Shown here: in pieces, positions 1 through 8,771 of the stretch | How the letters are laid out: every line of letters starts with the position of its first letter | Position numbering within the stretch: the first letter of the stretch is position 1 | NCBI GenBank assembly: GCA_016936575.1 | Contig: JAFGXQ010000125.1 | Span: 1 to 64,000, forward strand | Origin: Deltaproteobacteria bacterium | GTDB taxonomy: Bacteria > Myxococcota_A > Polyangia > JAAYKL01 | Length of the DNA: 64,000 nt | Direction: 5' to 3' | The notes under the pieces: generated by a model | What the model was told of the DNA's origin: nothing | Database searches by the model: none | What the model saw: only the letters and a program-made list of their open reading frames with translations | Translations under genes and position numbers: made by a program

Positions 1-10
1 GGAGTGTATA

Positions 11-3000
11 ATGTTCATTTTTTTTAAATCCACCATGCGCGCACCGGGATGTATGGTCTTGTTGGCACTACTATCGGTGGTGGTCTTTGCATGCGACGAT
101 TCTAAGACAAGCCAAACCATGGACGCCGGACCATATAGAATTTCGGAAACGGATCAATCTATTCTCGGATTTGAAGATTTCAACGACTGGTTCGGTTCGA
201 ATGCCAACTCCACTGTGCATTCTGAAGGAACCCATTCTCTGGTTGTTCAGGTAAACGGATGGACCGAACTGGTCAGCGCAAATCTTTCCAGCATCGGACC
301 TGTGGGTGAACAGATTAGCCTAGACATACAAATGCCTGCCGAAACCCCGGATTGGGGAGAAGTGGTGTTGATGGCTGAAATGCCTTCTCAGGGCCTATAT
401 CGACGAGAAATCGGGCGCGTTGGTACAAGCGGCAGATCGGCCGGTATTTTTGAAACCTTCACTTTTTCCCTGCCGGCCGATGTTCAGGCAAAAATAAATG
501 GCTCGTATTCGGACCTTACGCTCATTGTTGCGGTAAACGCTCCCGCGGGAACCTATTTGCTGGATAATCTTTCTTTCACGGAAGGTCAGATGCCCGATAC
601 GGATTCCACTGACGACGTGCACTTGAAAGTATTTGTTCGTTACGAAGGCACCCACGAGACCAACATCTTAAAACCCAGAATATACCTACAAAATGTTGGC
701 GAAACACCGATACGCAATTTCAAGGTATATTACTACTTCACGATTGAACATGGACAGATTCTTCCAGCGTCCCCCGAAGACTACTACACACCCTACTGTG
801 ATGTATATTTTGAGCGTCTTTCGGCAATCGAATATCGTGTTGTGTATGACTACAATGGCTACATTCTGCCTGCCGGCGGCATCGTTCCGAATACATCAGG
901 CAACGCTATCGGCATTCACTACGCGGACTGGTCAACATGGAACAAGGATGACGATCCATCCTATGACGGGCCGAACGTTAATTTTGAAGAAACGACCAGT
1001 ATTGTTGTTGTCGGCGAAAATGAGGAGCTACTGCACGGGCAAATACCGTTGACCGGGCGCAGATATAAAACCCATCACGGGATGGATGAGAATACACTAA
1101 ACGACATGGATAAGAAATATCGACCAGATTATAGCATGTCATATATCGATGCCTATGCCGACGAAAACGGGGTGCCCAGATTTGCGGCGATTTGGACTCA
1201 AACCGGAAGCGTTCCAACGACATATGCAACCGGTATGACGTCTGATGAATATCAGGCAATGTTCGACCACTGGGAAGGAGAGGAAGGCTACCGCCTTGTC
1301 AGTGTGGATGGCTACAATGTCGGGAGCTCCGAACCGCTTTTTGCTGCCGTTTTTCACAAAGTGACCGGTTCAAGCTGGACATCGTTTCATAACCGCAGCA
1401 TCACTCAACTGAGAGAAGCGGAAGAAACGCAAAGGAATGTATATGGTCGCGTTCCAACCGCCATCAATGGATATGTAAATTCATCCGGCGAATCCCTTTA
1501 CGCCGTTATTTTTGAACAAACCAATCGACCTGTCCCGGAGGTGATATTCGACTACAGTCACGAAGATTATCAGAACACATACACCGATATGGCCTCCGAC
1601 GGATACACTATCACCCATCTGGACGTTCATGCAAATGGTACGGATACCGTGTTTGCATCCATTTGGGAACGACGATTTGAACCCCGCCGCGCCGTACACG
1701 GTCGAAGCCATGAACATTACCAGATTATTTTCGATAATATGATGTACTCCGGCCACCGCCTTGAAAAAGTAACCGGCTATCTGGAAGACGGTCAGGTGAA
1801 ATACGGCGCGTTCTGGAAACCCGTTTATCTGAGCGCCGAAGACACGAGATATATTGCGGATAACATTAAAGCAAAAATGGTTGAATACCACGTACCTGCA
1901 GCTTCTGTCGCCATTTCCCATCACGGGAAGTTGGTTTATGCTCAGGGATTTGGTATCGCCGATACAGGCGGGACACCGGCTGGTCCGTACCATCGTATGC
2001 GTATTGCCAGTATCTCAAAATCGATTACCGCGGCAGCAATTATGAAACTGATCCAGGATTACCCAGACGAATTTGAGGGTACCGACATGGAAAGTCGGCT
2101 GAATACGCCGATTTTTGGAGATAACGGCATTTTAGGTCACAATTATGGAACCATTGATGCTGACAACTCTTATTTGGCAACCATTACACTGAATCATTTG
2201 CTGGAGCATCGCCTTGGGTCCTGGGGCAGTAGGAATCAAATCAACGAAGGTCTGCAAATCGATCCGGGGATAGACTTGAAATCCAAGGGAAATTACACTG
2301 CACGGTGGGAAGATATTCCAGCCGTCATCCAAAACACCGTTGAGCACACCGTGAACGACACCGACGGCGTTGGTCCTGCGGACCAATGGGTGATGCCGGA
2401 GCCCGATATGTCTGATGTATTCTCATACTCAAACTATGGCTATATGATTTTAGGCGAGGTGATCGCTCATATCACCGGCAAACGTTATGAAGAATATGTA
2501 AACGACGAAATTTTTGCGCCACTCGGCATTACAAAAACAGCGTTATCAGAATACACATGGGTGATGGATCCCGCGAATCCGGATGCCGATGGTTGGCAAA
2601 ACGCGGCACTACTGTCCATGGAAGTGGAGTATCCGCAGGGAGGGCCGAGTGACACAGATCACCCCGCTGGAGACGATGGACGGAATATTCGTCGAATGGC
2701 GGCTCATGGTGGCTGGGTGGCACCAGCAATGGATCTGGTGCGTTTTGAATGGCAGCAAAGTGGTGAATTCGGTTCGATTCAGCCGGATGGTACCTATGAT
2801 CCGTATGCCACTAATTTGTATGGTCTGAAAAATGAAACAGCTGATGAGTATCGGACAATGAGAGCACCAAGTGGCCACGACTACGCGAAGGGGGTCAATA
2901 TCGAAGGACTGGGTGGCAGTACGACAGACGCTTACAGGTGGTGGCATAGTGGTTCGCTTGATGCAACAATCTCTCAGTTTTGGTGTCAAAATAGCGACAG

Positions 3001-3205
3001 CACCAACAATGACCCCGAATACAATGGATTCTGTGTCGCAGTCATATTGAACAACTCCCATATTCTCAACCCCAATGACGACCCTAAAGATCCGGATGAC
3101 AATTTACTAAAAATTCCGTCAGATGAATTCAGAAATGTCTTACTGGATGCAATTCAACACATTGGCTATTGGCCGGATGTGGACCACTTCTACGGCAGCA
3201 ACTGA
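11..3205 (+). CDS. Secreted lipoprotein: CBM3-like module, tandem repeats and serine beta-lactamase-fold hydrolase
   Basis: A 1064-residue predicted lipoprotein with the lipobox cysteine at about residue 28. The region at about 45-200 looks like a jelly-roll carbohydrate-binding domain. About 205-325 resembles a CBM3 module (aromatic-rich YYYFT and a DW..W..DDPS segment). About 340-610 holds roughly five copies of a repeat of the bacterial tandem repeat type found in polyglycine hydrolases. The C-terminal half is a class C beta-lactamase/DD-peptidase fold with Ser667-x-x-Lys670, Tyr806-Ser-Asn808 and His979-Ser-Gly981. It probably hydrolyses a peptide, ester or amide at the cell surface; the substrate is unknown. 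GGAG seven bases before the ATG at 11 supports this start over the ATG at 35. It overlaps the convergent gene by 16 bases. Confidence 0.85.
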   Translation: MFIFFKSTMRAPGCMVLLALLSVVVFACDDSKTSQTMDAGPYRISETDQSILGFEDFNDWFGSNANSTVHSEGTHSLVVQVNGWTELVSANLSSIGPVGEQISLDIQMPAETPDWGEVVLMAEMPSQGLYRREIGRVGTSGRSAGIFETFTFSLPADVQAKINGSYSDLTLIVAVNAPAGTYLLDNLSFTEGQMPDTDSTDDVHLKVFVRYEGTHETNILKPRIYLQNVGETPIRNFKVYYYFTIEHGQILPASPEDYYTPYCDVYFERLSAIEYRVVYDYNGYILPAGGIVPNTSGNAIGIHYADWSTWNKDDDPSYDGPNVNFEETTSIVVVGENEELLHGQIPLTGRRYKTHHGMDENTLNDMDKKYRPDYSMSYIDAYADENGVPRFAAIWTQTGSVPTTYATGMTSDEYQAMFDHWEGEEGYRLVSVDGYNVGSSEPLFAAVFHKVTGSSWTSFHNRSITQLREAEETQRNVYGRVPTAINGYVNSSGESLYAVIFEQTNRPVPEVIFDYSHEDYQNTYTDMASDGYTITHLDVHANGTDTVFASIWERRFEPRRAVHGRSHEHYQIIFDNMMYSGHRLEKVTGYLEDGQVKYGAFWKPVYLSAEDTRYIADNIKAKMVEYHVPAASVAISHHGKLVYAQGFGIADTGGTPAGPYHRMRIASISKSITAAAIMKLIQDYPDEFEGTDMESRLNTPIFGDNGILGHNYGTIDADNSYLATITLNHLLEHRLGSWGSRNQINEGLQIDPGIDLKSKGNYTARWEDIPAVIQNTVEHTVNDTDGVGPADQWVMPEPDMSDVFSYSNYGYMILGEVIAHITGKRYEEYVNDEIFAPLGITKTALSEYTWVMDPANPDADGWQNAALLSMEVEYPQGGPSDTDHPAGDDGRNIRRMAAHGGWVAPAMDLVRFEWQQSGEFGSIQPDGTYDPYATNLYGLKNETADEYRTMRAPSGHDYAKGVNIEGLGGSTTDAYRWWHSGSLDATISQFWCQNSDSTNNDPEYNGFCVAVILNNSHILNPNDDPKDPDDNLLKIPSDEFRNVLLDAIQHIGYWPDVDHFYGSN

Positions 3206-4716
3206 AATAAATTATGCATTCTTGACCGCTGTTCTCCCACCGCGCGACAACCGCACCCGTCGGTGTCGGAGGTGACGGTATCATCGCTATCACTGTCGGC
3301 ATCACTGTCGGCATCACCGTCAACATCACCGTCAACATCACCGTCCGCATCACCGTCAACATCGCCGTCCGCATCACCGTCCGCATCGCCGTCACCGCTC
3401 GCCGTGGGTATTTCTCCGTAGGCATCTATCCCATCACCACTGGTGCCGAACTCAAAAGCCCCCGCATCATCCGCACTCTCGCGAACCCGGAATCCACGGG
3501 CCACGGTTTCATTCAGATAGTATTCCGCCTGGGGTTCGGTGCCCAATGAAGGATTCGCCGCATCCACCGCGCTGCCGGATTCCGTCAGGGTGAAATCCAA
3601 CGCTTCCGCATCCGCGAAACCCGGGTCGGCGCCTTCCGTACTATCGCTCAGTGAAGACAGCTCGGTACCCGCACTCACCCAGTTGAAGGCCCCCGCAAAC
3701 GACCAGTTCGACAGCCCCGCATCGGCCACCTCCACCACCTGGCCCATCTGATAAATGATATTGTTGTTCACCACCGCGTGGGTATCGATGGAATCGTTGC
3801 GCAGATTGAGCAGCGTGTGCGACTGCCCGGGGTTGCGCGGGGTGCCGATGACGGTGTTGTACTGCAGCTCAATATTCATCTCGGTCACGCCGGTTTCCTC
3901 ATCATCGTACAACGCGATAATCTGACTCTGATTGGCGGGCGTTCCCTGAATAATCACATTGCCGGTGAGCGACATGTACTGGGCGGTGCCGTCGCACAGA
4001 TATTCACAGCTCATAATATCGCCCACATACCCGGCCGGTCTGGCCAGCCAGTTGTACTCAATGATGGAATGGGCCGCCCGCACGTGGAACAGCTGCCCTT
4101 CGTGGGAGTCGTGATTGTAGCAATAACGCATGGTGAAATTGCCGCCGTAAATGTAAATATTGTGGGTCATGTTGCCGCCCTCGAACACCTGGCCGTTGTT
4201 GCGAAATTCACAATGCTCCACCACCAGATCTTCGGACGCGCCGGTAAGCCCGTTGGTGTTGTTTTCGAACAGACAATCGGTCAGCGCGACCGGCCCGGAA
4301 TTCACCAGTCTCAACCCCGCCGAAGCGGAATCGCGGCAGTTGCGAAACACAATACCCGAAATGTCATAGTACGCGCCGCTCGGCCCCACCTGCCAGCATC
4401 CTCGATTCAAATCCCCCGCAGTGTAGCTGCCGGGCGCATCACTCACCAGATGGTCTTCATCACCGACCAAATCCCATACCGGTTTATCGGCCGGGTCCGC
4501 CGCTCGAATGACAATCGGTTCCGCCGCAGTGCCCGCGTTTTCCAGATACACCCGAAAATCATACGTTCCCGGCGCAATTTCTACCACATCCCCGGCCTGC
4601 GCTTTCTCAAGCACTGACCAATCGTCCTCCGGGGTCATCGTGTAAGTGGCCGCGGCCGCCGACTGCGAACCGATCACCACACAGGTCAACATTGTCCATG
4701 AAAGCCATGTGCGCAT
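3190..4716 (-). CDS. Secreted right-handed beta-helix protein with acidic linker and CGC tail
   Basis: A 508-residue protein with a Sec signal peptide ending near an Ala run (about residue 22). A long parallel beta-helix of the pectate lyase/PbH1 type spans about 30-420, recognised by the opening DVVEIAPGTY-like segment and repeated N-x-I/V-x-x-C/N rungs. A linker of Asp-Gly/Ala/Val repeats (about 435-485) follows, then Cys488-Gly-Cys490. Such proteins bind or cleave acidic polysaccharides, but catalytic residues cannot be assigned here. The CGC end resembles MYXO-CTERM sorting tails but lacks the hydrophobic segment and terminal arginines. It starts 14 bases after the upstream esterase stop with an AGGAGGG ribosome site, so the two form an operon. 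Confidence 0.8.
   Translation of the reverse strand: MRTWLSWTMLTCVVIGSQSAAAATYTMTPEDDWSVLEKAQAGDVVEIAPGTYDFRVYLENAGTAAEPIVIRAADPADKPVWDLVGDEDHLVSDAPGSYTAGDLNRGCWQVGPSGAYYDISGIVFRNCRDSASAGLRLVNSGPVALTDCLFENNTNGLTGASEDLVVEHCEFRNNGQVFEGGNMTHNIYIYGGNFTMRYCYNHDSHEGQLFHVRAAHSIIEYNWLARPAGYVGDIMSCEYLCDGTAQYMSLTGNVIIQGTPANQSQIIALYDDEETGVTEMNIELQYNTVIGTPRNPGQSHTLLNLRNDSIDTHAVVNNNIIYQMGQVVEVADAGLSNWSFAGAFNWVSAGTELSSLSDSTEGADPGFADAEALDFTLTESGSAVDAANPSLGTEPQAEYYLNETVARGFRVRESADDAGAFEFGTSGDGIDAYGEIPTASGDGDADGDADGDVDGDADGDVDGDVDGDADSDADSDSDDTVTSDTDGCGCRAVGEQRSRMHNLFQLLP
3283..3402 (-). repeat. Short tandem repeats encoding the Asp-rich linker
   Basis: Near-perfect 6- and 12-base units (minus-strand sense GATGGTGACG-like) encode Asp-Gly-Asp-Ala/Val repeats. 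The tract is in frame and multiples of 6, so copy-number change would lengthen or shorten the linker without a frameshift. Confidence 0.7.
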
Positions 4717-4730
4717 GGTGCCCTCCTAAA

Positions 4731-5663
4731 TCAAAGTGATGCGAAAAAATCCCACATGCCCTGGGGCGCGATAGCCGGCCAGTTGTGTCCGTTGTCCGGG
4801 TCTGTGTAGGTACACCAGACAACCGGATAGGCGCTGTCGCAGTCCGCATAGGCGACACATCCCTCGGGGGACACGTCGGTGCTGGAATCGGCGGAACATC
4901 CGTTGGCTTCAATCCAGTGGTCCCGGCTGCCCTCGCCCATGCTGATGTCCACAGTCGTGTCGTTGGTTCCGTGAATTACCCATGCCGCCACCTGTCCGCT
5001 GCAGCTGCCCCAGGGGCCTCCGCCCGACACCGGTGCGATAGCGCGTAATACGTCTCCCCGCGCACACCCCAGCGTATTGGTGAAAAAGCCGCCGGAGCTG
5101 TGCCCGGTGGCGAACACGCGATCCTCGTCGATGCACAGCCGGGTTTTCAGCTGTGCGAGCATATCGTCAAAAAAAACGACGTCCGCGCCGCCCAAATCCA
5201 TTTCCCAGGCAGTGGGGTCTCCCAGAGCGTCCGGATGAACCACGATGGCGTCGTCCCCCATGGCCGACAACAGATTGCCGTACCACTGGCTTCTGAACAG
5301 TTCGCCGTCGGTTCCCATGCCGTGAAATCCGAACACAATCGGATACGGGGTGCTGGAATCATAAGAGGGCGGAATATCCAGAATATACGTTCTGTCCACG
5401 CCGCCCGATACCACCGTATGAGACCCGTTGCCCGGCGGTTCACTGCCGCACCCGGACGACGGCGTGCCCGTATCGGTATCGCTGTCGCTGTCAGCGTCAC
5501 TGTCCGCATCTGAATCGGCATCCGCATCGGTATCGCCGTCCGCATCCGTGTCGGAATCGGCATCCCCATCGGTACTGTCGCCGCCCCCTGAATCTTCTGA
5601 ACATCCCCCGCCCAGCAACACGATGCCCAATGCAAGAGTCATCCAGATAAATAGATTGCGCAT
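4731..5663 (-). CDS. Alpha/beta-hydrolase lipoprotein, PHB depolymerase/feruloyl esterase-like
   Basis: A 310-residue lipoprotein from the ATG at 5663, chosen because AAGGAG lies eight bases upstream and the signal peptide then ends at a Leu-Gly-Gly-Gly-Cys21 lipobox; an upstream in-frame extension has no support. After a Ser/Asp/Ala linker (about 25-70) comes an esterase domain of the LpqC/feruloyl esterase/PHB depolymerase type. It has nucleophile elbow Gly-His-Ser189-Ser-Gly, Asp235 in HGTND and His293 in DNGHNWP as the likely catalytic triad. It probably removes ester-linked groups from polysaccharides or polyesters at the cell surface. It is first in an operon with the beta-helix protein, which suggests joint action on a decorated polysaccharide. 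Confidence 0.82.
   Translation of the reverse strand: MRNLFIWMTLALGIVLLGGGCSEDSGGGDSTDGDADSDTDADGDTDADADSDADSDADSDSDTDTGTPSSGCGSEPPGNGSHTVVSGGVDRTYILDIPPSYDSSTPYPIVFGFHGMGTDGELFRSQWYGNLLSAMGDDAIVVHPDALGDPTAWEMDLGGADVVFFDDMLAQLKTRLCIDEDRVFATGHSSGGFFTNTLGCARGDVLRAIAPVSGGGPWGSCSGQVAAWVIHGTNDTTVDISMGEGSRDHWIEANGCSADSSTDVSPEGCVAYADCDSAYPVVWCTYTDPDNGHNWPAIAPQGMWDFFASL
5464..5580 (-). repeat. Short tandem repeats encoding Asp/Ser/Ala linker
   Basis: Six-base units (minus sense GACAGC, GATGCG, GACGGC variants) encode the linker between the lipid anchor and the esterase domain. The same type of tract occurs in the next gene of the operon. Confidence 0.65.
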
Positions 5664-6243
5664 ATCCTGCTCCTTCGGTTGACTCGTTTCCATCCCTGAA
5701 AGTGCCGCCATATCCCGCCGTCTCCCTCGAAAACGAGGTCCAGACAATGCGACAGGTCGCAGGCATTCGCCGACTGGCGACTGGAATATCCGATCCGGGA
5801 TGGATACTCGGTATACTTATTGTCTATCATTACCGTGAATACAGAATACCACAAAAACACATTGTCAAAGTGGAAAAACACAAAACCCTCAAACAGACTC
5901 AAGTATCTTGTAACACAAAGGATTTATTGAAAAAAATTAGTAGATATAATTTTTCTGGAGCGCATCTTAAAATCAAGAGAACCAGCAAGTTACCGCTTCT
6001 TCTCCTCCTTTGATTCCGAGATGCGCCCCAGCAAAAAAGGCTCCTCTATCTTTGAAGTACCCGGACGAAAAAATATGGTTCAGAAAAAATGAAAAAATAG
6101 TTTCCGCGTGTGATTCGCGGGATCGGCAAAGCCACCGCATGCGATGGACCGATTTGATCGCAAATAAAAAAAACAAGCTATATATTTGCAAAATCGTGCT
6201 GACACTGTAAAAAAATAACACTACGCATTTAAAGGAGTCCCCA
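5664..6243. other. 580-base divergent intergenic region with large imperfect inverted repeat
   Basis: No gene is supported here. The right part (about 5880-6240) is AT-rich and must hold the promoters of the esterase operon (leftward) and the TerB-like gene (rightward). A TTGACA on the minus strand near 5866 is a possible -35 but no well-spaced -10 is convincing. Within it, 5950-5976 and 6010-6037 form an imperfect inverted repeat of about 27 bases per arm sharing TTTTT, CTGG, GCGCATCT and AATCAA blocks, separated by about 33 bases. It does not encode protein and could be a transposon remnant, a REP/MITE-like unit or an RNA hairpin. Confidence 0.6.
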
Positions 6244-6699
6244 ATGGCCGCACAAAAAGGACAATACAAGCTCAGCGAAGACAACTCGCTGCTGTGTACG
6301 CTGGAACTGAATCCGACGCTGAAGACCTATGCCAGTAATTTTCTCTTGTACGGAGGAATTCTGGCGGGCCATTCGGACGGACGCTTTGATCTGGAGGAAC
6401 TGGCATATTTGTCCGATGCGCTGAGTCCGCTGTTTGACAGCCCCGAAGAGTTGATTCGAGGCATGGGGTCTCCCGAAACCGCGGTGGCGTCGTTGGATGA
6501 AACCATGGACTGGCTGAAAGAGAACGGCGACGACGTGAATCACGATTTACTTCGCTGCCTGACCGGCATCGTGGCTGCGGATCACGTGCTTCGCCCGGGG
6601 GAACTGCGGTTCATCCAGAATATCTCGAACGGGTTGGGTATTTCCTCTGAAGACGGAAAACAGATACTCGAAGACGCATTTCGCGCCATGGGACACTGA
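6244..6699 (+). CDS. TerB-like acidic helical protein
   Basis: A 151-residue all-helical cytoplasmic protein. Two internally similar segments (about 35-65 and 105-145) contain the acidic metal-ligand pattern of TerB/DjlA N-terminal domains, for example HSDGRFDLEE and AADHVLRPGE. TerB-like domains bind metal ions and are often associated with membrane stress or DnaJ-type partners. The ribosome site AAAGGAG sits seven bases upstream of the ATG. It stands alone, convergent with the HD-GYP-type regulator. The family call rests on pattern only, and a stand-alone function cannot be stated. Confidence 0.6.
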   Translation: MAAQKGQYKLSEDNSLLCTLELNPTLKTYASNFLLYGGILAGHSDGRFDLEELAYLSDALSPLFDSPEELIRGMGSPETAVASLDETMDWLKENGDDVNHDLLRCLTGIVAADHVLRPGELRFIQNISNGLGISSEDGKQILEDAFRAMGH

Positions 6700-6714
6700 C
6701 CGTCGGAATCCGGC

Positions 6715-8664
6715 TTAGCGATTTTCCTCGTCCATTCGACGCATTCCTTCCAGAAGCAGCATCTCCGCGGTCATGTTGATCACTTTCGAGTCGGCAGTGA
6801 AAGACGGATCAAGGGAGAAGTTTCCTTCCCGGTATTTCAACATGGCGATGAACGCATCTTCACCGCGAATGTTGCCGTACATGGCGTTGTAAATATCGCC
6901 GCGAACAAAATGAATCTCGCCATTGGTATTGTTGGGGAATCCCAGTTTGAGCAGACCGGTTTTCTGACCGTGAGATAAAATCTGAACCAAATCCGGAATG
7001 GACATTTCCTTGAGAGACCCGGAAACGCCGCCGGCGCCGGCCCGGGGGGCTTCCCGCGTCAGGAACTTCTGGATTTTGGTGGCGACCACTTCAATATTGG
7101 ACGGTTTCACCAGATAATCTGCGGCACCCAGGCTGAACCCGCGGTCCACATCTTTGCCGTCCGCCCGCGATGTGAAGTAAATGATGGGAATATCGGCGGT
7201 TCGCTTGTCTTCATTAAGACGCGTCTTCAGCTCAAACCCATCGAACGGCTTCAGGTCAACTTCGGAGATAATCAGATTGGCCGGCTCGTTGATGAGAATG
7301 CGAACCGCTTCGTCCGCCCGCTTGGTCGACCGCGCCTTGAACCCACGCGTGGTGAGCTGCATCTCCAGAATCGCGCACTGTTCCGCATCGGAATCCACCA
7401 CCAGAATGCTCTGCGCACCGGTAAGCAACTGTCGTTTGATGTCATCTCCCGAAACCACAAACGAGAACAGGTCGATCAAGTTGCCGTCAAACACCGTATT
7501 CTTACCCTTTTCAATCACCTGCATCGCTTCGGCCGTAGTCAGCTGACGCCGATACGGGTTTCTGGGATTCGACGTGAGGTCGGCAAAGGTATCGGCAATG
7601 GCCAGAATCCTTGACCCCAGCGGAATTTCACTTTTCCGCGAGCCGTCGGGCAACCCCTTGCCGTCCACCCGTTCGTACATGCTTCGAAGAGACTGTACCG
7701 TGGACCTCGGGAGTTCAGCAGATTCAAACAACCGCACCGGTGTCTCATACCGCTTCTGCGCATTGGTGCGGTGCCCCTGCCATTCGGCCACATTGAACGC
7801 GGTCAGATGGTACGGCCCGCCTTTTCCGATATCGTGCAACAGCGCAGCCAGGGTGATGGCGTTGGTCTCCGATTCGGACAGCCCCATTTTTTCGCACACC
7901 TTCTGGGTGTTGGCCGCCGTGAGCACCGAATGCCCCGTCAGATTTTCACGCGTACTTTCCAGCAGCGACACCAGCACCTTGGCCAGCTCCAGGGACAGAC
8001 CCGTATTGGCTTTGGCGCCGGTGGATACCACACCGGTGCGATCACCTCGCTCCAGATCCTCTTCGGACAGTACCTGCTCTTTTCGACCCATTCCCGCCGC
8101 CTGCGCGGTGGCGGCCACCATGGTTCCTTCATCGAGCAGATTGCGTTCATACACATCCATCATGCTCTGGAACGCGGCGATAGACTCCTTGTCGATAGAC
8201 GTGAACGCGTGAATATCGCCCTTGTAAAATTTATTGATCGCAGCGGTAATCGCCGCGGGACGAGCCACAAAACTGCGCACGTGTACGGCCTCCGCAATTT
8301 TACGAAGATTGTCGAGCACCGGTAGATTTCCCGGATCACTGGTCACAATTGACAACGTGGCGTTTCCATCTTCAAACAGAATTGGGAACACATTGTATTT
8401 CATTGCCACATCCACCGGCACTTTCTGCAGCACCTTCTGACCGATTTTCGCCTTCTTCAACTTGCCGGTCGTCACAAATTTTGTCTTATACTGCTGTGCG
8501 AGCCACTTGATGAGGGTCTCTTCATCCAGCACGTTGCTGTCGATAATCGCATCGATAATATGACAGGAAAAGTTGTGCATGTACTCCACGGCGTTTCTGT
8601 GATTTGCTTTGGAAATCACGCCGGCCTGCAGTAGTTTGTCAGCAACTTCTGTAGAAGGTTTCAT
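6715..8664 (-). CDS. Hybrid regulator: MshEN, degenerate HD-GYP, receiver and PATAN domains
   Basis: A 649-residue cytoplasmic protein from the ATG at 8664, which follows GAGGAA at good spacing; a GTG at 8679 lacks one. Domains in order are GspE/MshE N-terminal (about 1-150, a nucleotide or c-di-GMP binding fold), HD-GYP-like (about 235-410), receiver (about 417-535) and PATAN/DUF4388 (about 545-640). The HD pair (His277, Asp278) is kept, but the usual HHE becomes Met-Tyr-Glu331 and the GYP motif reads Gly-Lys-Gly-Leu-Pro. In the receiver the acidic pair, Thr/Ser and Lys520 remain, while the phospho-acceptor position is Glu468. It is probably a c-di-GMP-related signalling protein with reduced or no catalysis. 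Confidence 0.82.
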   Translation of the reverse strand: MKPSTEVADKLLQAGVISKANHRNAVEYMHNFSCHIIDAIIDSNVLDEETLIKWLAQQYKTKFVTTGKLKKAKIGQKVLQKVPVDVAMKYNVFPILFEDGNATLSIVTSDPGNLPVLDNLRKIAEAVHVRSFVARPAAITAAINKFYKGDIHAFTSIDKESIAAFQSMMDVYERNLLDEGTMVAATAQAAGMGRKEQVLSEEDLERGDRTGVVSTGAKANTGLSLELAKVLVSLLESTRENLTGHSVLTAANTQKVCEKMGLSESETNAITLAALLHDIGKGGPYHLTAFNVAEWQGHRTNAQKRYETPVRLFESAELPRSTVQSLRSMYERVDGKGLPDGSRKSEIPLGSRILAIADTFADLTSNPRNPYRRQLTTAEAMQVIEKGKNTVFDGNLIDLFSFVVSGDDIKRQLLTGAQSILVVDSDAEQCAILEMQLTTRGFKARSTKRADEAVRILINEPANLIISEVDLKPFDGFELKTRLNEDKRTADIPIIYFTSRADGKDVDRGFSLGAADYLVKPSNIEVVATKIQKFLTREAPRAGAGGVSGSLKEMSIPDLVQILSHGQKTGLLKLGFPNNTNGEIHFVRGDIYNAMYGNIRGEDAFIAMLKYREGNFSLDPSFTADSKVINMTAEMLLLEGMRRMDEENR

Positions 8665-8771
8665 ATATGGGTTCCTCACACGACTATACCGCTACTGATA
8701 CACGGTGGATTGATATTTCACGTTCAACATAATATGATGCAATACGGTACAAATCAAGTAATCGATATGAT

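Noticed and set aside
3778-4617. 279-codon plus-strand open frame
   Set aside because: Lies antisense inside the beta-helix gene, has no signal, ribosome site or recognisable motif, and its composition mirrors the coding strand.
5664-6243. Small genes in the large intergenic gap
   Set aside because: Open frames there lack ribosome sites and motifs and run across the inverted repeat; no RNA gene pattern was seen.
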